From assembly GCA_947462335.1 (NCBI GenBank), contig OX381718.1, forward strand, positions 43,400,281 to 43,464,280: a stretch of DNA of 64,000 nucleotides. The letters run 5' to 3'. Of the stretch, positions 52,778 through 64,000 are shown one piece after another. The notes under the pieces were generated by a model. That model saw nothing but the letters and a program-made list of their open reading frames with translations, had not been told where the DNA came from and ran no database searches. The position numbers were made by a program, and so were the translations under genes. This stretch comes from Harmothoe impar (lineage: Eukaryota; Annelida; Polychaeta; Phyllodocida; Polynoidae). Within the stretch, counting starts at the first letter, position 1. The number at the start of each line of letters is the position of its first letter.

Positions 52778-54205
52778 GGGGATTGTACTGTGATGGCACC
52801 ATTGTATGTGATGACAAATATATAAAGAAACCCCCCCTGGAAGGTGTCTTTTTAGTCAGACACGGTATTGTATGTACAGGAAGGGGAGGTACACTCAGGA
52901 TAAAAAAAGAGACTTTGTCGCAACAAACACTACTTTTCATACTTGAACCGGTTCGGACATGAAAAGTAGATCACAGGTGAAGGTTTTTGTCAGTGATGAG
53001 GGTTATACATGACACAACTGTATAAAGATGAGCTGCTTTACATCATAGTTGTCATCATTCTGACCTGGATACGGCCTAACGTTGGGCAGCTATAGGCCTG
53101 CACATATTTTTATTTGTAAGGAATATTTTTGGCCGCCAAAAAAACGCTGCCCATCTCATGCCATGGGGTGACAAGATTTCCCAGCGGTCAGAGGCAAACT
53201 TTCTTTTTAATTACTGAAACCCCCCATTTTGGGCAATCAGGTGAAGGCATATGGATAAAATGCAATGTCCCGTTCCATATCGCCAAATATTTAGGGTTCT
53301 TTGGTCAGGGTATACCTTTTACCCTTTCATCTTTTGGCCAAGTCTTCCATAAATACAGAGGTCAGAGGCAAAAAAGTTATCAGAATGAAATAGCCTAAGT
53401 AGGTGGACATGTTAGATGTTCCATTCTGTTCAGTGTTATAGTCCCGATAAATATGGAAGGTAGAATCTCATCTATGAAAGGGTACAAATTGATTTTCTTG
53501 AATAACTTTATTCGAGGCAAGCAAGGATCAGACTGATGATAAACCATTGTGATAGACATAAATGGTATGCACGCCAATGGCCATGACATTACACAATCAT
53601 TAGGATTCCACGAAATGTGAACTAGGTGTCATCAAATGTATAATTCCCTAATTATAATGCGTTTGGATCAAAGTCCATAATTATACTCGCCAACATGAAT
53701 TGAAATTGACAGGAATCTAACCTAATATCATTCACCCCACTATGTAGGTATCATAACATAGCAGTACAAGAAAATAAGTCCTGTTATGATATATTTTGAC
53801 CACGGTAACTGCTCCCGTAAATTGGTACTGACCTTAGCTGACCTAATGACCTTACGTGACCTACTCATGTGGGTAAGCCAATTTCATACTACACCACCAG
53901 TGCATGGAACACTGATAAGGCGTCTATGAACAGATAGAAAACTGATAAGCAAAACACCTTGGCGAATTCCTATGACATCACTGTTTCTAACGATATTACC
54001 CTGAGGGAATTAATTGTAATTGTTAAGTATAGGAAGCAAGTTATTGTTGCTTTTTGATATCCTGTATATGGCGTGTGATCACACGCTTGCATGACAATCA
54101 CATATCATGTCGGCCCGCCAAGCATGTCCTCTCCTGAATGGGTGTATATGTGGGGGAGGACACAGGGTAGCATGTTCTGCCTGGGAGAGGATCTGGTCTC
54201 GCATG
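52778..54205. other. Non-coding stretch
   Basis: No exon or repeat recognised. Confidence 0.4.
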
Positions 54206-54445
54206 TTAACCCATTAAGGGCCGCATAGTGATTTAATATGCTATGTCTGTTGTCGTCATGATGCATGAATTCAGCCCTAGTGAGGCTACCCTCCAGGGCT
54301 GCATTCAGCGTCATGGCGTTCGGAAGTGTATCAACCCTGTAGCGTCGGCATGATGCATATATATGCAGCACTGGCGAGTTACTCATGCATCATGTCGACA
54401 AAGGGCATAATGCTTTAAAGCACTATGCAGCCATTAAGGGGTTAG
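54206..54445. mobile_element. TTAA MITE, A/A type, 240 bp
   Basis: TTAACCCATTAAGGGCCGCA to GCAGCCATTAAGGGGTTAG. Confidence 0.9.
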
Positions 54446-55065
54446 TTATAGGGGTAACATGTGTCCTTGTTGAATAGCACACCTGAACCTAAGACAGGTA
54501 CCCTTTGGTATGGGTCTTGGTGCCACATGTTAATGTTTGCGTACTTTGTGAGAGGCTCCTATATACTTTTATTAGCACTGCTATTTGGAGACTAGTTGGT
54601 ATGGATAATATCTATAGTATTTTCATTTAATATCTATAATATCCAGGGTATTCTGTTTGATATGTATTCCCGTCTTTGAAGACCAGGGCCAGGGCATTAC
54701 TCATGTCTCTGAACCTAAATACATCCCTACAGACTGAGTGTTAGGATTTAACCAGAAGTATAGAGGAAGTTACAGCGGCCCAGTTCTATCTATCTTGTCT
54801 TCATATCATCTCAAACACAGACATCCTTTTCGGATATGCCCTATTTCGTCTTCTAAATGGATACAATGTCATAATAATATTCTTTTAAAGGATGATTATC
54901 AAAGCCAACTTGTTAAATGTATCTTTTCCCATCCATCTGGGATTTAATCCTAAGACTTTATATTTTTAATACACACCCCTCATCTGCCTTTACCTGCCTC
55001 ATAATCGAATCACACTTGAATGTGTCTTGCCTATGTTATATATTCATTTTTTCAAATCACAGGGA
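54446..55065. other. Non-coding stretch
   Basis: Nothing recognised. Confidence 0.4.
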
Positions 55066-55382
55066 AGGGAGAGGTCATTTTTTAAGAACAAGTGGGTGGG
55101 ATTTCCAAACTAGTTGGCTGACATATTTTTCCTCCCAATGAGAGGTGTCCAATTACCCCCCCCCCCTACCAGGGTTCAAATATTCATCACAGCCAACCCA
55201 TTTTAAATATAGTAGCATGCTGGCATTTTTCCTTTAAAAAAAAAGGGATGAACTGCTATCCCCCCGAGAGGCGTCCAAATCATTTTGCTCCCTTTCTCTC
55301 TCAACGGTCAATAGTAATTTGTTCGCAGCCTCCTCATTCAAAACCCAACCCCCTCCCCTAGGTGATAAATGACCACTCCCTA
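55066..55382. mobile_element. AGGGAGTG-type MITE, fourth copy
   Basis: Ends AGGGAGAGGTCATTTTTTAA and AAATGACCACTCCCTAAA with a C-run at about 55157. Confidence 0.65.
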
Positions 55383-55867
55383 AATAAGGTAGTTGCAGGT
55401 GCGCGGGAACCTTTGCACAAGTCTAAGTACAACAGGTGTAATCTGCCAGAGATAAGGAGGGGTAGGGGGAGCTGAGGTGTACAAAAAGTGCACGACAGTC
55501 TACAGATGTAGAAACTCTGTTCAAGTCCCATATCTGAGTTATATCCTTTGTTGAGTTTCCAGGCCTGCATCACAGATCTATTACCCCAAGCTTTAGGCAC
55601 CTATCTCTACTACCTAGAACAGATGTACACATGATACCTGGATGGATGGATGGGATGTATACGTGTTTGAAATTGATGTCTTTCCTTACTTTGAGGCATT
55701 GCAGGGCAAGATTTCAAGTTGTCTTGAACCCATGATTCATGCAGAATAACGTTGGTTCAAAAAGGTGAAGAAGGAAGGACAGTAACAACAACTCCAGTCC
55801 AACCCCGCCGTACGTACAGGAATGGAGTGGTTCCCTGGAATTGACATGGCGCCGTGCATGGCCTTTA

Positions 55868-56005
55868 TTTAACATCGACATGGGACATGAAGATTAGTGA
55901 CCATGACATGAGCAAAAGAATAAGTGAAATGACATGGGGGTATTTCTTAAATTCAACATGGGACATGATAGGTGCTTAGAGGCGACATGTGACATCGGAA
56001 GTAAG
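55868..56005 (-). repeat. GACATGGGACATG repeat
   Basis: Opposite-orientation relative of 6690-6890; six or more GACATG units. Confidence 0.6.
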
Positions 56006-56029
56006 TGACTGGTGACAGACTGAGGCAAT

Positions 56030-56220
56030 GCTAGACACCCCTTGTGCAATCCAGCATTTCAAAAGAGTCTGCTAATGCTGGACTCTCTTCCCAGGATCTG
56101 ACAATGCCGGACTCTTAAAGCTTTGAAAGTGAGGCTATTATCCAAATGCCAAACTATGGAAACATAGATCTAACAATGCTGTGGAGGCATTCTTGGCGTC
56201 AGGCTGATGCTCACCTTTTT
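56030..56220 (-). repeat. Dispersed repeat, relative of 13440-13600
   Basis: See 13440; shares AATGCTGGACTCTCTTCCCA and the TCAGGCTGATGCTCAC end. Confidence 0.5.
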
Positions 56221-56299
56221 TTTCCCTTTGTACACCTGTTTAGTATATTACGACTAAATGTGCTGAGTCATTGGCGTGCAGGTGTAAACTTAATATGTT

Positions 56300-56552
56300 T
56301 TAACCCTTTAAGGATGGCATGTCGCTAAAAGATGACATTTGTCGTCATGATGCACCAATGCAGCCTCGGCGCAGGCCCCGGCGCGTTATTCACTGGGGGT
56401 ACATTAGTGCATCAAGTGTCTCAATCACAGCAATAGGGTCGGCATGTTGCTTGAACTCAACACTGGCAAGTTACTTGCCAGGGCTACATTCATGCATCAT
56501 GATGACTTAAGGCACCATGCATCAATGCATGATGCCATATCTTAAGGGTTAA
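56300..56552 (+). mobile_element. TTAA MITE, B/A subfamily, 253 bp
   Basis: TTAACCCTTTAAGGATGGCA, TGTCGCTAAAAGATGACATT, to GATGCCATATCTTAAGGGTTAA. The central hairpin has lost its left half. Confidence 0.9.
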
Positions 56553-56690
56553 CCATTCATGACTCCCTGGTGACACGGTAGACCCCTGCAGGGTTGCTCC
56601 CGGCCACACCCCACATTGTCTCATGTATTGATTCGTCTTTTCAAACCTAGAACAAAAATGCACAACTTTATGATTCATCCTGCACCCGTC

Positions 56691-56923
56691 TTGAACCCTT
56701 TAAGGTCCGCATAGTGCTTTAATGCGACGCCCCCAGGTCACCATGAGGAGTTACTCGCCAGGGCCGCATTCAGGCAGCATGCGGACCCTATAGGTTTGAT
56801 ATACTTCTGCCAGGTTGGCATAATGCCCGACTGCAGCACTGGCGAGTTACTCAACAGGACAGCATTCATGTATCATGGCGACAAAAGGTATAGCATATTA
56901 AAGCACTATGCGGCACTTATAGT
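56691..56923. mobile_element. TTAA MITE, A/A type, TTGA at left end
   Basis: TTGAACCCTTTAAGGTCCGCA to GCGGCACTTATAG; right terminus lost. Confidence 0.85.
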
Positions 56924-57119
56924 AGGGACCGGGTAAAGCACCAGGTGGCACCATGGTGTGAGGGTCTATGAATGCTGTACAGAGGGAGTTCCCCATGGAC
57001 ATGGGAGACCCCCTCACTCTGGCCCACACTGTGAGCCTCATTTTGGGAGTTGTGTGATGTCATGTGATCCATTTGGAAGAAAAAAGATGGCCAATAAGAA
57101 GAGACCAAAGGTTATCACA

Positions 57120-57465
57120 GTTATGTAAGTTATCTGGCCCCTGTGATTTAATAACATAATGGCACCATTTAAACACTGCAAATTGGCATCAAATATTGAA
57201 TCACCAAAATTCACCGCACCATAGGGGTAATTCTATATTACATGCTATTGCATTTCTTCAATTTTTAGGTTTTTAGGTTAAAGCACCTGAAAGCACCAGG
57301 ACATCTAAATGTTGGTGTCTAACTAGCTATCTATAGCTCCTTATACCCTGATTTGCTGCCTGTAAGCTCTAGGATAGTACCACATTGTTACATAATAGCA
57401 AATATGGTAAACTATACTTAGATGATTGACCCTATTCATAGATTTTGATACATTGTACCCTTATG
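57120..57465. other. Non-coding stretch
   Basis: Nothing recognised. Confidence 0.4.
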
Positions 57466-57778
57466 ACCATCCCTCCTCCAGGGTTCCCTATCTCTCCTCC
57501 AGGGTCCCCCACCCCTCCTCCAGGGTCCCCTATCCCTCCTCCGGGGTCCCCTATCCCTCCTCCAGGGTCCCCTATCCCTCTTCCAGGGTCCCCTACCCCT
57601 CCTCCGGGGTCCCCTATCCCTCCTCCAGTGTCCCCCATCCCTCCTCCAGGGTCCCCCACCCCTCCTCCATCTCAACCTTTCCCCTCCTGCAGGTCCCCTA
57701 TTCCTCCCCTATTTGTACCCTCAGTGTTCCTCATCCCTCCTCCAGGGTCCCCCATCCCTCCTCCAGTGTCCCACATCT
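57466..57778. repeat. 21 bp minisatellite, CCCTCCTCCAGGGTCCC unit
   Basis: About 12 units at 57471-57680 and 57735-57775 with an interruption near 57680-57730. The period is a multiple of three, so frames stay open on both strands (proline-rich one way, glycine-rich the other); no splice or start context suggests it is coding. Confidence 0.9.
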
Positions 57779-59133
57779 CCATGTACAAATGTATTACAAA
57801 CCCAACTGATGGTATCAGATGCTACCTCCAGGGTGACTCCTTTATTTAGGCTGACCATCACTCCCAGGTCTTCCTATCCAACTTATATCCTGCTTGATCA
57901 CCATCTCTGTGTCTCTATCTCTTCTAAATGTTCCAAAATGAGTATTTTCCATACCCATTGTGTATTTTTAATGTTACCTCCAGGGTCTTATGCATTCCTC
58001 CAGGTATCCCAATTTTACCACATAGTCCTAATCCTTCTTTCATTATGCCACATACCTACTCATTCAAATGTAGTTTTCCACCTTTGGCATCACTAAATGT
58101 GCTAAGACACCCTACCTTGTGGTAGTCTGCCTGTCAGCAGAGAGCCAGTCCCAAATCACAGTTTCATATACCAGATGCACTCCCCATATCCGACATTTCA
58201 AATCCATTTTTCTCAGCTTCTAATCAAGTTAGAAACAAAAATAAAACTGATTTGGAATACCTATAGAATACTGCAACAGATGTAAGGGGAGCAAAAATTG
58301 TTTTAGGGTTTAATCTTTTTTTGGCCTGTCCCTACTTATAGGATTAACATTATCTGATTATGCAGGTGTCCTCCAAGCTCGTGCCCCACAAACATGAGTT
58401 TAAAAACACACATCAGGACACGTATTTATACTTAGTAATCGCGAAGATCTGTAGAGTTGCAAGAGACACTAACAATTCAAATCAAAATGATATTTTTTTA
58501 CACCAAATGTGTAATGCTCAAGTCCAGGAAGAGGACAGATTTGTCTTAAAGCAATAAGCGAAAGTGGACTTTGGAATTAATTAATTCAGTGCCTGCCTAT
58601 TCATCACTCCTAGGACCAACAATGTCCTTGCACAGGAAAGGCCACTCTGGGTCGTATTTGGTTGAATCAGTGATTACAAACTTGATTAAATGTGTTTTTA
58701 ATCATGTAAGATTAAAATTTCCCAAAATAAATGTTGATTCATGAGAGAGGATCTGGTCAGTCCCATGGTTTGGATTTTTTTCACTGGCAATATATAGAAT
58801 GATGTTTTCCATGACTTGGATTATGGGAATATAGATATGGGAATATAGATAAGACCCACTTAGCATTTTAAGGTTTAGGTAAAACAGATCAGGATAAATA
58901 TTTGTTAGAGCTTATTGGCATGTCACTATGTAAAAGCCCTGAGCTTATCGGTTATCATTATAATTATAACTAAATACTTGGGATCACCTCAATTAATTGT
59001 ATTTATTATCACAGCTACTGCAGTGGATCAACCAATAAACGTTTTCTAAAAAGATAAGTTAATGCAGAGACACAGGAACCCTTGCTTAGGATAGCTAACA
59101 TGTATAAGGTTCACTATGCGTACCCCAGGGCTG
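57779..59133. other. Non-coding stretch
   Basis: CCTCCAGG motifs recur to about 58010. No exon supported. Confidence 0.4.
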
Positions 59134-60039
59134 CACTGCAAAAAAGGTGCTTAGGTTTTAAACATGTTTAGGTCTAAACATGTTTAAAGTCTAAACATTT
59201 TATTAGGTTTGTGTTTTTGAATCCTTCTGTTTAGGAATTAGACACTTTTATTCTAAACACCTAAACATTTATGTTGAATATGTTTAGATGTTTAGTATTT
59301 AAACAGTATGGAGAATTGGTGTTTAGGAAGTAAACATGTGGTGTTTAGATCATAGTATATCAAACACATACCAGATGGCAGCTCTGTGGTTGGCTATAGA
59401 TTCTACAACCACAACCCACATTATTGCTGTTCTAAAAGTGCTTAAATCTGAGTAAATTAGTTCAAATTTCATGGGATACAAAAGGATAATAATACACATT
59501 GTAGGATTCAAGGGTAGAATGCTACTTCACGATGATCACGATGCAATAAAGTTACATCTGTTACATAGACACCTGTTTTAAGAACTCTAAGAATGTATAA
59601 AGCATTATTTTCCCTAGAGGTCTGTTGTATTGACTCAAGGTTGTGTCTATGTTAAAGTAGAGGCCTATGTGAAATAGTGATGCATGTATATTGGCTCATA
59701 GGGGGGACTGCTAGAAGTCTCTTCAAGACACTATATGGAAATAAAATAAATTAGTAATTTATTCAAATATCAGTATCTAAACATAATAATAATCTACATG
59801 CCACTAGACACACCACTTTTATCCTTAAACACTTGATGTATAAACACAATAATATGCTAAACTCTTGAATTCTAAACACTTCATTCTTCTAAACACATTG
59901 ATTTAAACACATAAATTTCTAAGCACTGAGCTAAACATATTATTGATCTAAACATGTTTAGGAACTTATTGTGTGGACAAATACGGGGCAGGATTGTGTT
60001 TAGGATTGTGTTTAGGATCTAAACACCTTTTTTGCCGTG
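59134..60039. mobile_element. 906 bp element with CACTGCAAAAAAGG ends
   Basis: Left CACTGCAAAAAAGGTGCTTA; right end complement CACGGCAAAAAAGGTGTTTA. Subterminal regions (about 150 bp each side) are dense in TCTAAACA/TGTTTAGA units. No transposase frame; non-autonomous. Confidence 0.75.
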
Positions 60040-60600
60040 TGGAGGGGGTGGGGGGGGGGAGGTGCTCCGAGGCAAACCTCTTGCAGGTCAGTAGTACCTT
60101 TAAGTGCTCTGATATTGACGACTTGGTGTGGCCCCTGTACAACCCCAGAACTGCAGCCTTTTGTACATAGTATCAAACAACGAGCTAATGTTACTGGAAT
60201 GAAAGGTTAAAAAGGTTTCAGTTCTCTGATCATTTTATATGAAGGAGTTGATATATGTACATAACTGCGTTCAGCAATACTGTACATGAGATTAAATCGT
60301 TTGATTTCTCCTTTCTTTGGATAGGGGGGGGGGGGGTAGGGGGATGCCTACTTCAGTTTGAAGGCATCGTGTTTTGTTTGGAAACAGTCCATAAAACCTC
60401 CAAACAGAACTAACAATCCATGCTATTATTTCAAGTCATGGTCATATGCCGACTCCCTGTATTTCTTTAGATTTTCTTTCTCTCATTTTGTGATCATGTA
60501 TTATCATATATACATAGATGTGTGTGAACGTCATTTATGAAACAATTGTTCAACTCCATGTGGGTCGTCGACTGTATCCCTTCTGTGTAAATAAAATTAA
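60040..60600. other. Non-coding stretch with G-runs
   Basis: G-runs at about 60047 and 60325. Confidence 0.4.
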
Positions 60601-60617
60601 TTTCTGTTCATTTGAAT

Positions 60618-60865
60618 TCAATCAGAAATACGTTTCATTATTAAAGTCCCAAAACCCTTAATTGTTGTTCCCTGACCACCATTTCCACCAAACATCATAA
60701 TCCCAATGTCTGGCTTCTGTGCTGCATCTGCATTGTGGACCTTATAGTAGGAAAACAAACAACCGGAGAAATTAGTTTCCATTCTAAACGCTGTGGAGAC
60801 TAATGTAATACCCTCTTCAAAATCAGAGACTTTTGCCATTTCTCGATCAATTAGCCTTGGCCTGA
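60618..60865 (-). pseudogene. Possible terminal exon or coding remnant, unknown protein
   Basis: The minus-strand frame stays open from after a TGA (about 60902) to TGA at 60618 and reads like protein (GCLFSYYKVHNADAAQKPDI, then GIMMFGGNGGQG). A possible acceptor CTCCTGTCAG sits near 60866. No upstream exon, recognised domain or polyadenylation signal supports it, so it may be a fragment of a gene or transposon. Confidence 0.25.
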
Positions 60866-61015
60866 CAGGAGAGTCGATAACGATAAAACTTGATCTGATC
60901 TCTCACAAATTGATGCTATCAAATTGGCCACATGGGGGTATAAGTGTGACCATGGAAGCTTTTCTCTATCTTGATGCTCGGTGATTGCATATAAAATCAA
61001 CTGATATTACCACCG

Positions 61016-61285
61016 TTAGTCCTTGAAGGGTAACAGCGCTCTAACAGTCTAAGGTACTAAGCCCAATATAGAGCGCGATGATGCATTCATGCAGCACTGG
61101 CGAGTAACTCGTCAGGGCTACATGCATGCATCATGCCGGCTCTATAGGGTTGATACACTTCTGAAGAGTTGGCATGCATGATGCATGAATGCAGCCCTGG
61201 TGAAAGACCGTGCAAGGCTGCATTCAAGCATTATGATTACAAATGACATCATACATTACATCAATGTGCAGCCTTTAAAGGTTAA
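61016..61285. mobile_element. TTAA MITE, left end decayed
   Basis: TTAGTCCTTGAAGGGTAACA to GCAGCCTTTAAAGGTTAA; both stem-loops present. Confidence 0.85.
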
Positions 61286-62735
61286 ATGTGTCTAGAGGCA
61301 GGCATCATAATAATATACTCCTGAATAGATCCTGATAAGATCTCTTCATAGGATGTCCAATAACTACAGAGAAAATGTTCTCATATATATATTGATGAAA
61401 GGTTATTGGGATGTATTTATGATGTTGATCCAGAAACTATTCCATAAGGGATATGTTAATACATGTGTAGACTTGTATGCATCAGTGATGATTTGGAAAA
61501 TAGATATTAGCATTGCAAATGTGAATAGAGGATTACGGTACAGGTATTTATGTACTAATATTTTAAAAAAAAGAATGCTGAATGACATGCACAGTTTAAG
61601 CTAAGAATCGTGATGGTGCATGGGCAACAAAGGTGTATTTCAAATCATGAATGTGTAATATCATGTAAACCATAGTTTCTTTAAGGAAAGTACATTGCTA
61701 AACTTCTCTTATTCTTTATTGTATTACCTAGGAACAACCAAATATAGCATTGCTCATCAGACATCTATCACGATTTCCCTGATCTGGAGCCAATATCCCT
61801 TTTCATCTACAGAAAACAAAGTACAATGTATATGGTAATGGTAATTGGTCTAGTCCTAGCAGCTGGCAAGGCGTTGTGGTGGAGATAGGCTGGCAGTAGA
61901 CAAGGTGATGTGGTGGAGATGGTGTGTGTCTGTTTACTGGAGTGGACAGACCCCACAGACCACATAGACCTCGACACATGGATGAACGACTCCATAGATC
62001 CTACACGAAACCAAGATGTACAAGGAACATCCTTTTACCTCATTCATTTGTATATATTCATCTGTTGTATGTAAATAGTTTATTACCAGACTGTAATCTC
62101 TGCAGCAAAAGGTGGGTGGAACCTGAAGGTCAACTAAAGATCTGTTCAACCTAACGATAAAATGTCTTATATGTATTCACTGGATGGATTACCCCCGCGG
62201 AAATTAACCGGGAAGATCATAATGTCGCATTGCATGTTATGAACGGTTAAATAAAAAAATAAAAAATAAAAAATAAAAATTTCATATGGAGAAACAAAGC
62301 TTAAGTACTAGAATGGCCTTTTCCAACCCCGTGTAGGAACCGATGCTCATTATGCATGAGTTTTCTCTCCATAATGACGTTACTAGAATAGCTATGAAAC
62401 CAATCTTTAAAGGTCATTTTTAGATTAAAAATTTCGCTAGATGGACAGGAGTTCTAGTTAATTCCATACATTCTATGCCATACTCCCTAGTTTGCTGGAC
62501 AATTGACAGTCCCAATTTCCTGTAAAGTGTAACAAGATTTAGTTTTGCACTATCCACAACAATTAGTGTTGGTCTGTTGCCGGAAACACGTCTGCCCCTT
62601 TCCCCTACTATAACTCAGCCACACCTCTACTATAGGAAAGCGGTTTCCTCTTATTCACAACCATCCCCACAGCTAATATAATATAGTGTGACCAACATAC
62701 AAGCTATGTTAGACAGGTCCTGCACTGTGTATAGT
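61286..62735. other. AT-rich non-coding stretch
   Basis: An (AAAAAT)n-type run at 62250-62280. No exon supported. Confidence 0.45.
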
Positions 62736-62909
62736 TTAACCCTTTAATTAAGGACTGCATTTCTGCATCATGCCAAGTGTGTCAACACTGGCGGGTCGGC
62801 ATGATGCTTGAATTCAGAACTGTCTAGGTCCTCGCCAGGGCTGCATTCATGCATCATGTCGACAAAGGGTAATGTATACTAAAGCACTATGCGGCCCTTA
62901 AAGGGTTAT
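62736..62909. mobile_element. TTAA MITE, internally deleted, 174 bp
   Basis: TTAACCCTTTAATTAAGGAC to GCGGCCCTTAAAGGGTTAT; the left stem-loop is lost. Confidence 0.88.
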
Positions 62910-64000
62910 ATAACCCAAATTTGTAGGTCCAGGTAGTATCCTTGAGATGCAAACCTGGGGTTGACCAATATGTGAGGTATAAGGTCCTGTAGTGCAAAGT
63001 ATAAGCATACACACACACATTATACACACCATAAACATACAAACCCCTCCATACACTTCATAATCCCCTGGACATGTTAATGCAAAACTTAATTATTGGC
63101 CCCCAGCAAGGCCTAGCTGGATGTATGTATACCTTTATTTTGGTGAAGTTGGTCGCTGTTTATTTTGGCTACGTTTAAGGCATCAACAGGCTTAAATTGT
63201 GGACCACAGTCGATGGTGAATAATCTAAAATCCCATTGCCTGTTGGGAATGTCACCAAAAATGACATAATACTGTCTAATTCCTCCTTTAGGTCTACAAC
63301 CTGCTAGTTTATGTCAATTCAACTCGGCTTCTATATGTGCCAGCCTACTGAAGCATAATACAGACCGTTTTCTGAGCTGCTATATTTACCACACACTAGA
63401 TGGGACAGTTCACATTGTGGGCCACAGGTTCTAACGGAGCAGCATGCCTCATTAAATGGTGTAGGCGTTTGCATGGCGGTACCCTATGCCCCTCCCGCAT
63501 GGTCAGCACTGCATGGCAAGAAAATCTACAAACTTGGAGGCCATTGAGTATAGCTATACCCTACTCTGTGGGGGCATGGCCTTCTGATGAGGACATGGAG
63601 AACGTAGCTCCCATAGGTTTAAGCTGACATAGAGAGGGTCGTATCTGTCATGTAATAAACTTGTAGACACGTACACCAACCAGTCCAGCATGCTGCTCAG
63701 TTACACCCTGTATGTGACCACGTGGAGAGGGTTTTGGACCATGAATGCACCTGTTTGTGAACTTTTATAGATCTAGTTACATTAAATGTAGCATCTAGAC
63801 TATATACCACTATAGCTACTTGTTAAATCTATCCTAGCCCATGAATCATACATATAGAAGTATAATGTGTTTGTGTCTAGGTCACTGAGTTCGATGCTAT
63901 CGCTAAGTAATACTAATGTGGATGCTTATGGTAATGGCATAATCATACTGCCATTAGGGATTGTACATTTGAATTTCACTATAATCAATTGCACATGACA
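62910..64000. other. Non-coding stretch
   Basis: No exon or repeat recognised; a 75-codon frame at 63400-63627 has no supporting context. Confidence 0.4.

Noticed and set aside
57445..57849. Proline-rich 134-codon frame
   Set aside because: Produced by the 21 bp minisatellite; frames are open on both strands.
383..62909. Recurrent spaced palindromes that could suggest a CRISPR-like array
   Set aside because: Spacing is irregular, units have terminal repeats and TTAA borders, and the genomic context is animal DNA; a MITE family explains them.

Overview
This 64 kb window is nuclear DNA from an animal, most likely an invertebrate bilaterian. It is gene-poor, about 40% GC by eye, has multi-kilobase introns with GT/AG boundaries, tRNA-derived short repeats, a non-LTR retrotransposon and a very large load of small inverted-repeat DNA transposons. 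There is no bacterial-style gene packing, and almost all open frames of 60-130 codons are chance or repeat-derived. The sequence does not fix the phylum; lancelet, mollusc, brachiopod or annelid would all fit.

Host genes. Three coding exons on the minus strand (8705-8582, 1424-1254, 821-648) have matching splice phases and join into one reading frame of about 157 codons. The product resembles the CABIT module of THEMIS/GAREM-type signalling adaptors. A short candidate start exon (16429-16409) has a compatible phase but is less certain. Two CpG-rich segments look like promoters: 9370-9730 (ETS, ZNF143-like and NRF1-like sites) and 12560-12777 (octamer and a perfect NRF1 palindrome). The second leads into a candidate plus-strand first coding exon ending at a GTGAGT donor.

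Mobile DNA. The dominant feature is one family of about 245-255 bp foldback elements bounded by TTAA and starting CCCTTTAAGG, which are hallmarks of piggyBac-type non-autonomous elements. About 48 full, truncated, nested or minimal copies occupy roughly 15% of the window, at 0.4-6.3 and 7.2-27 kb and again from 33.7 kb to the end. Each contains two long stem-loops separated by a third. Other families are AGGGAGTG-ended elements with G-runs, CACTG-ended elements, a 0.9 kb CACTGCAAAAAAGG element, giant hairpins at 12.9-13.3 kb and 49.0 kb, and a 313 bp inverted duplication (35.7/38.9 kb).

The centrepiece is an apparently intact two-ORF LINE on the minus strand at about 32.76-27.7 kb. ORF2 (27760-30651) has an APE-type endonuclease and a YADD reverse transcriptase of the Jockey/CR1/L2 group. 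ORF1 (31230-32597) has a basic N-terminus, coiled coil, RRM-like domain and C-terminal domain as in L1-type ORF1 proteins, followed by about 155 residues that read as a NADAR domain (YbiA-like, NAD/ADP-ribose related N-glycosidase fold). A retrotransposon carrying its own putative ADP-ribose-directed hydrolase is the most unusual item in the window.
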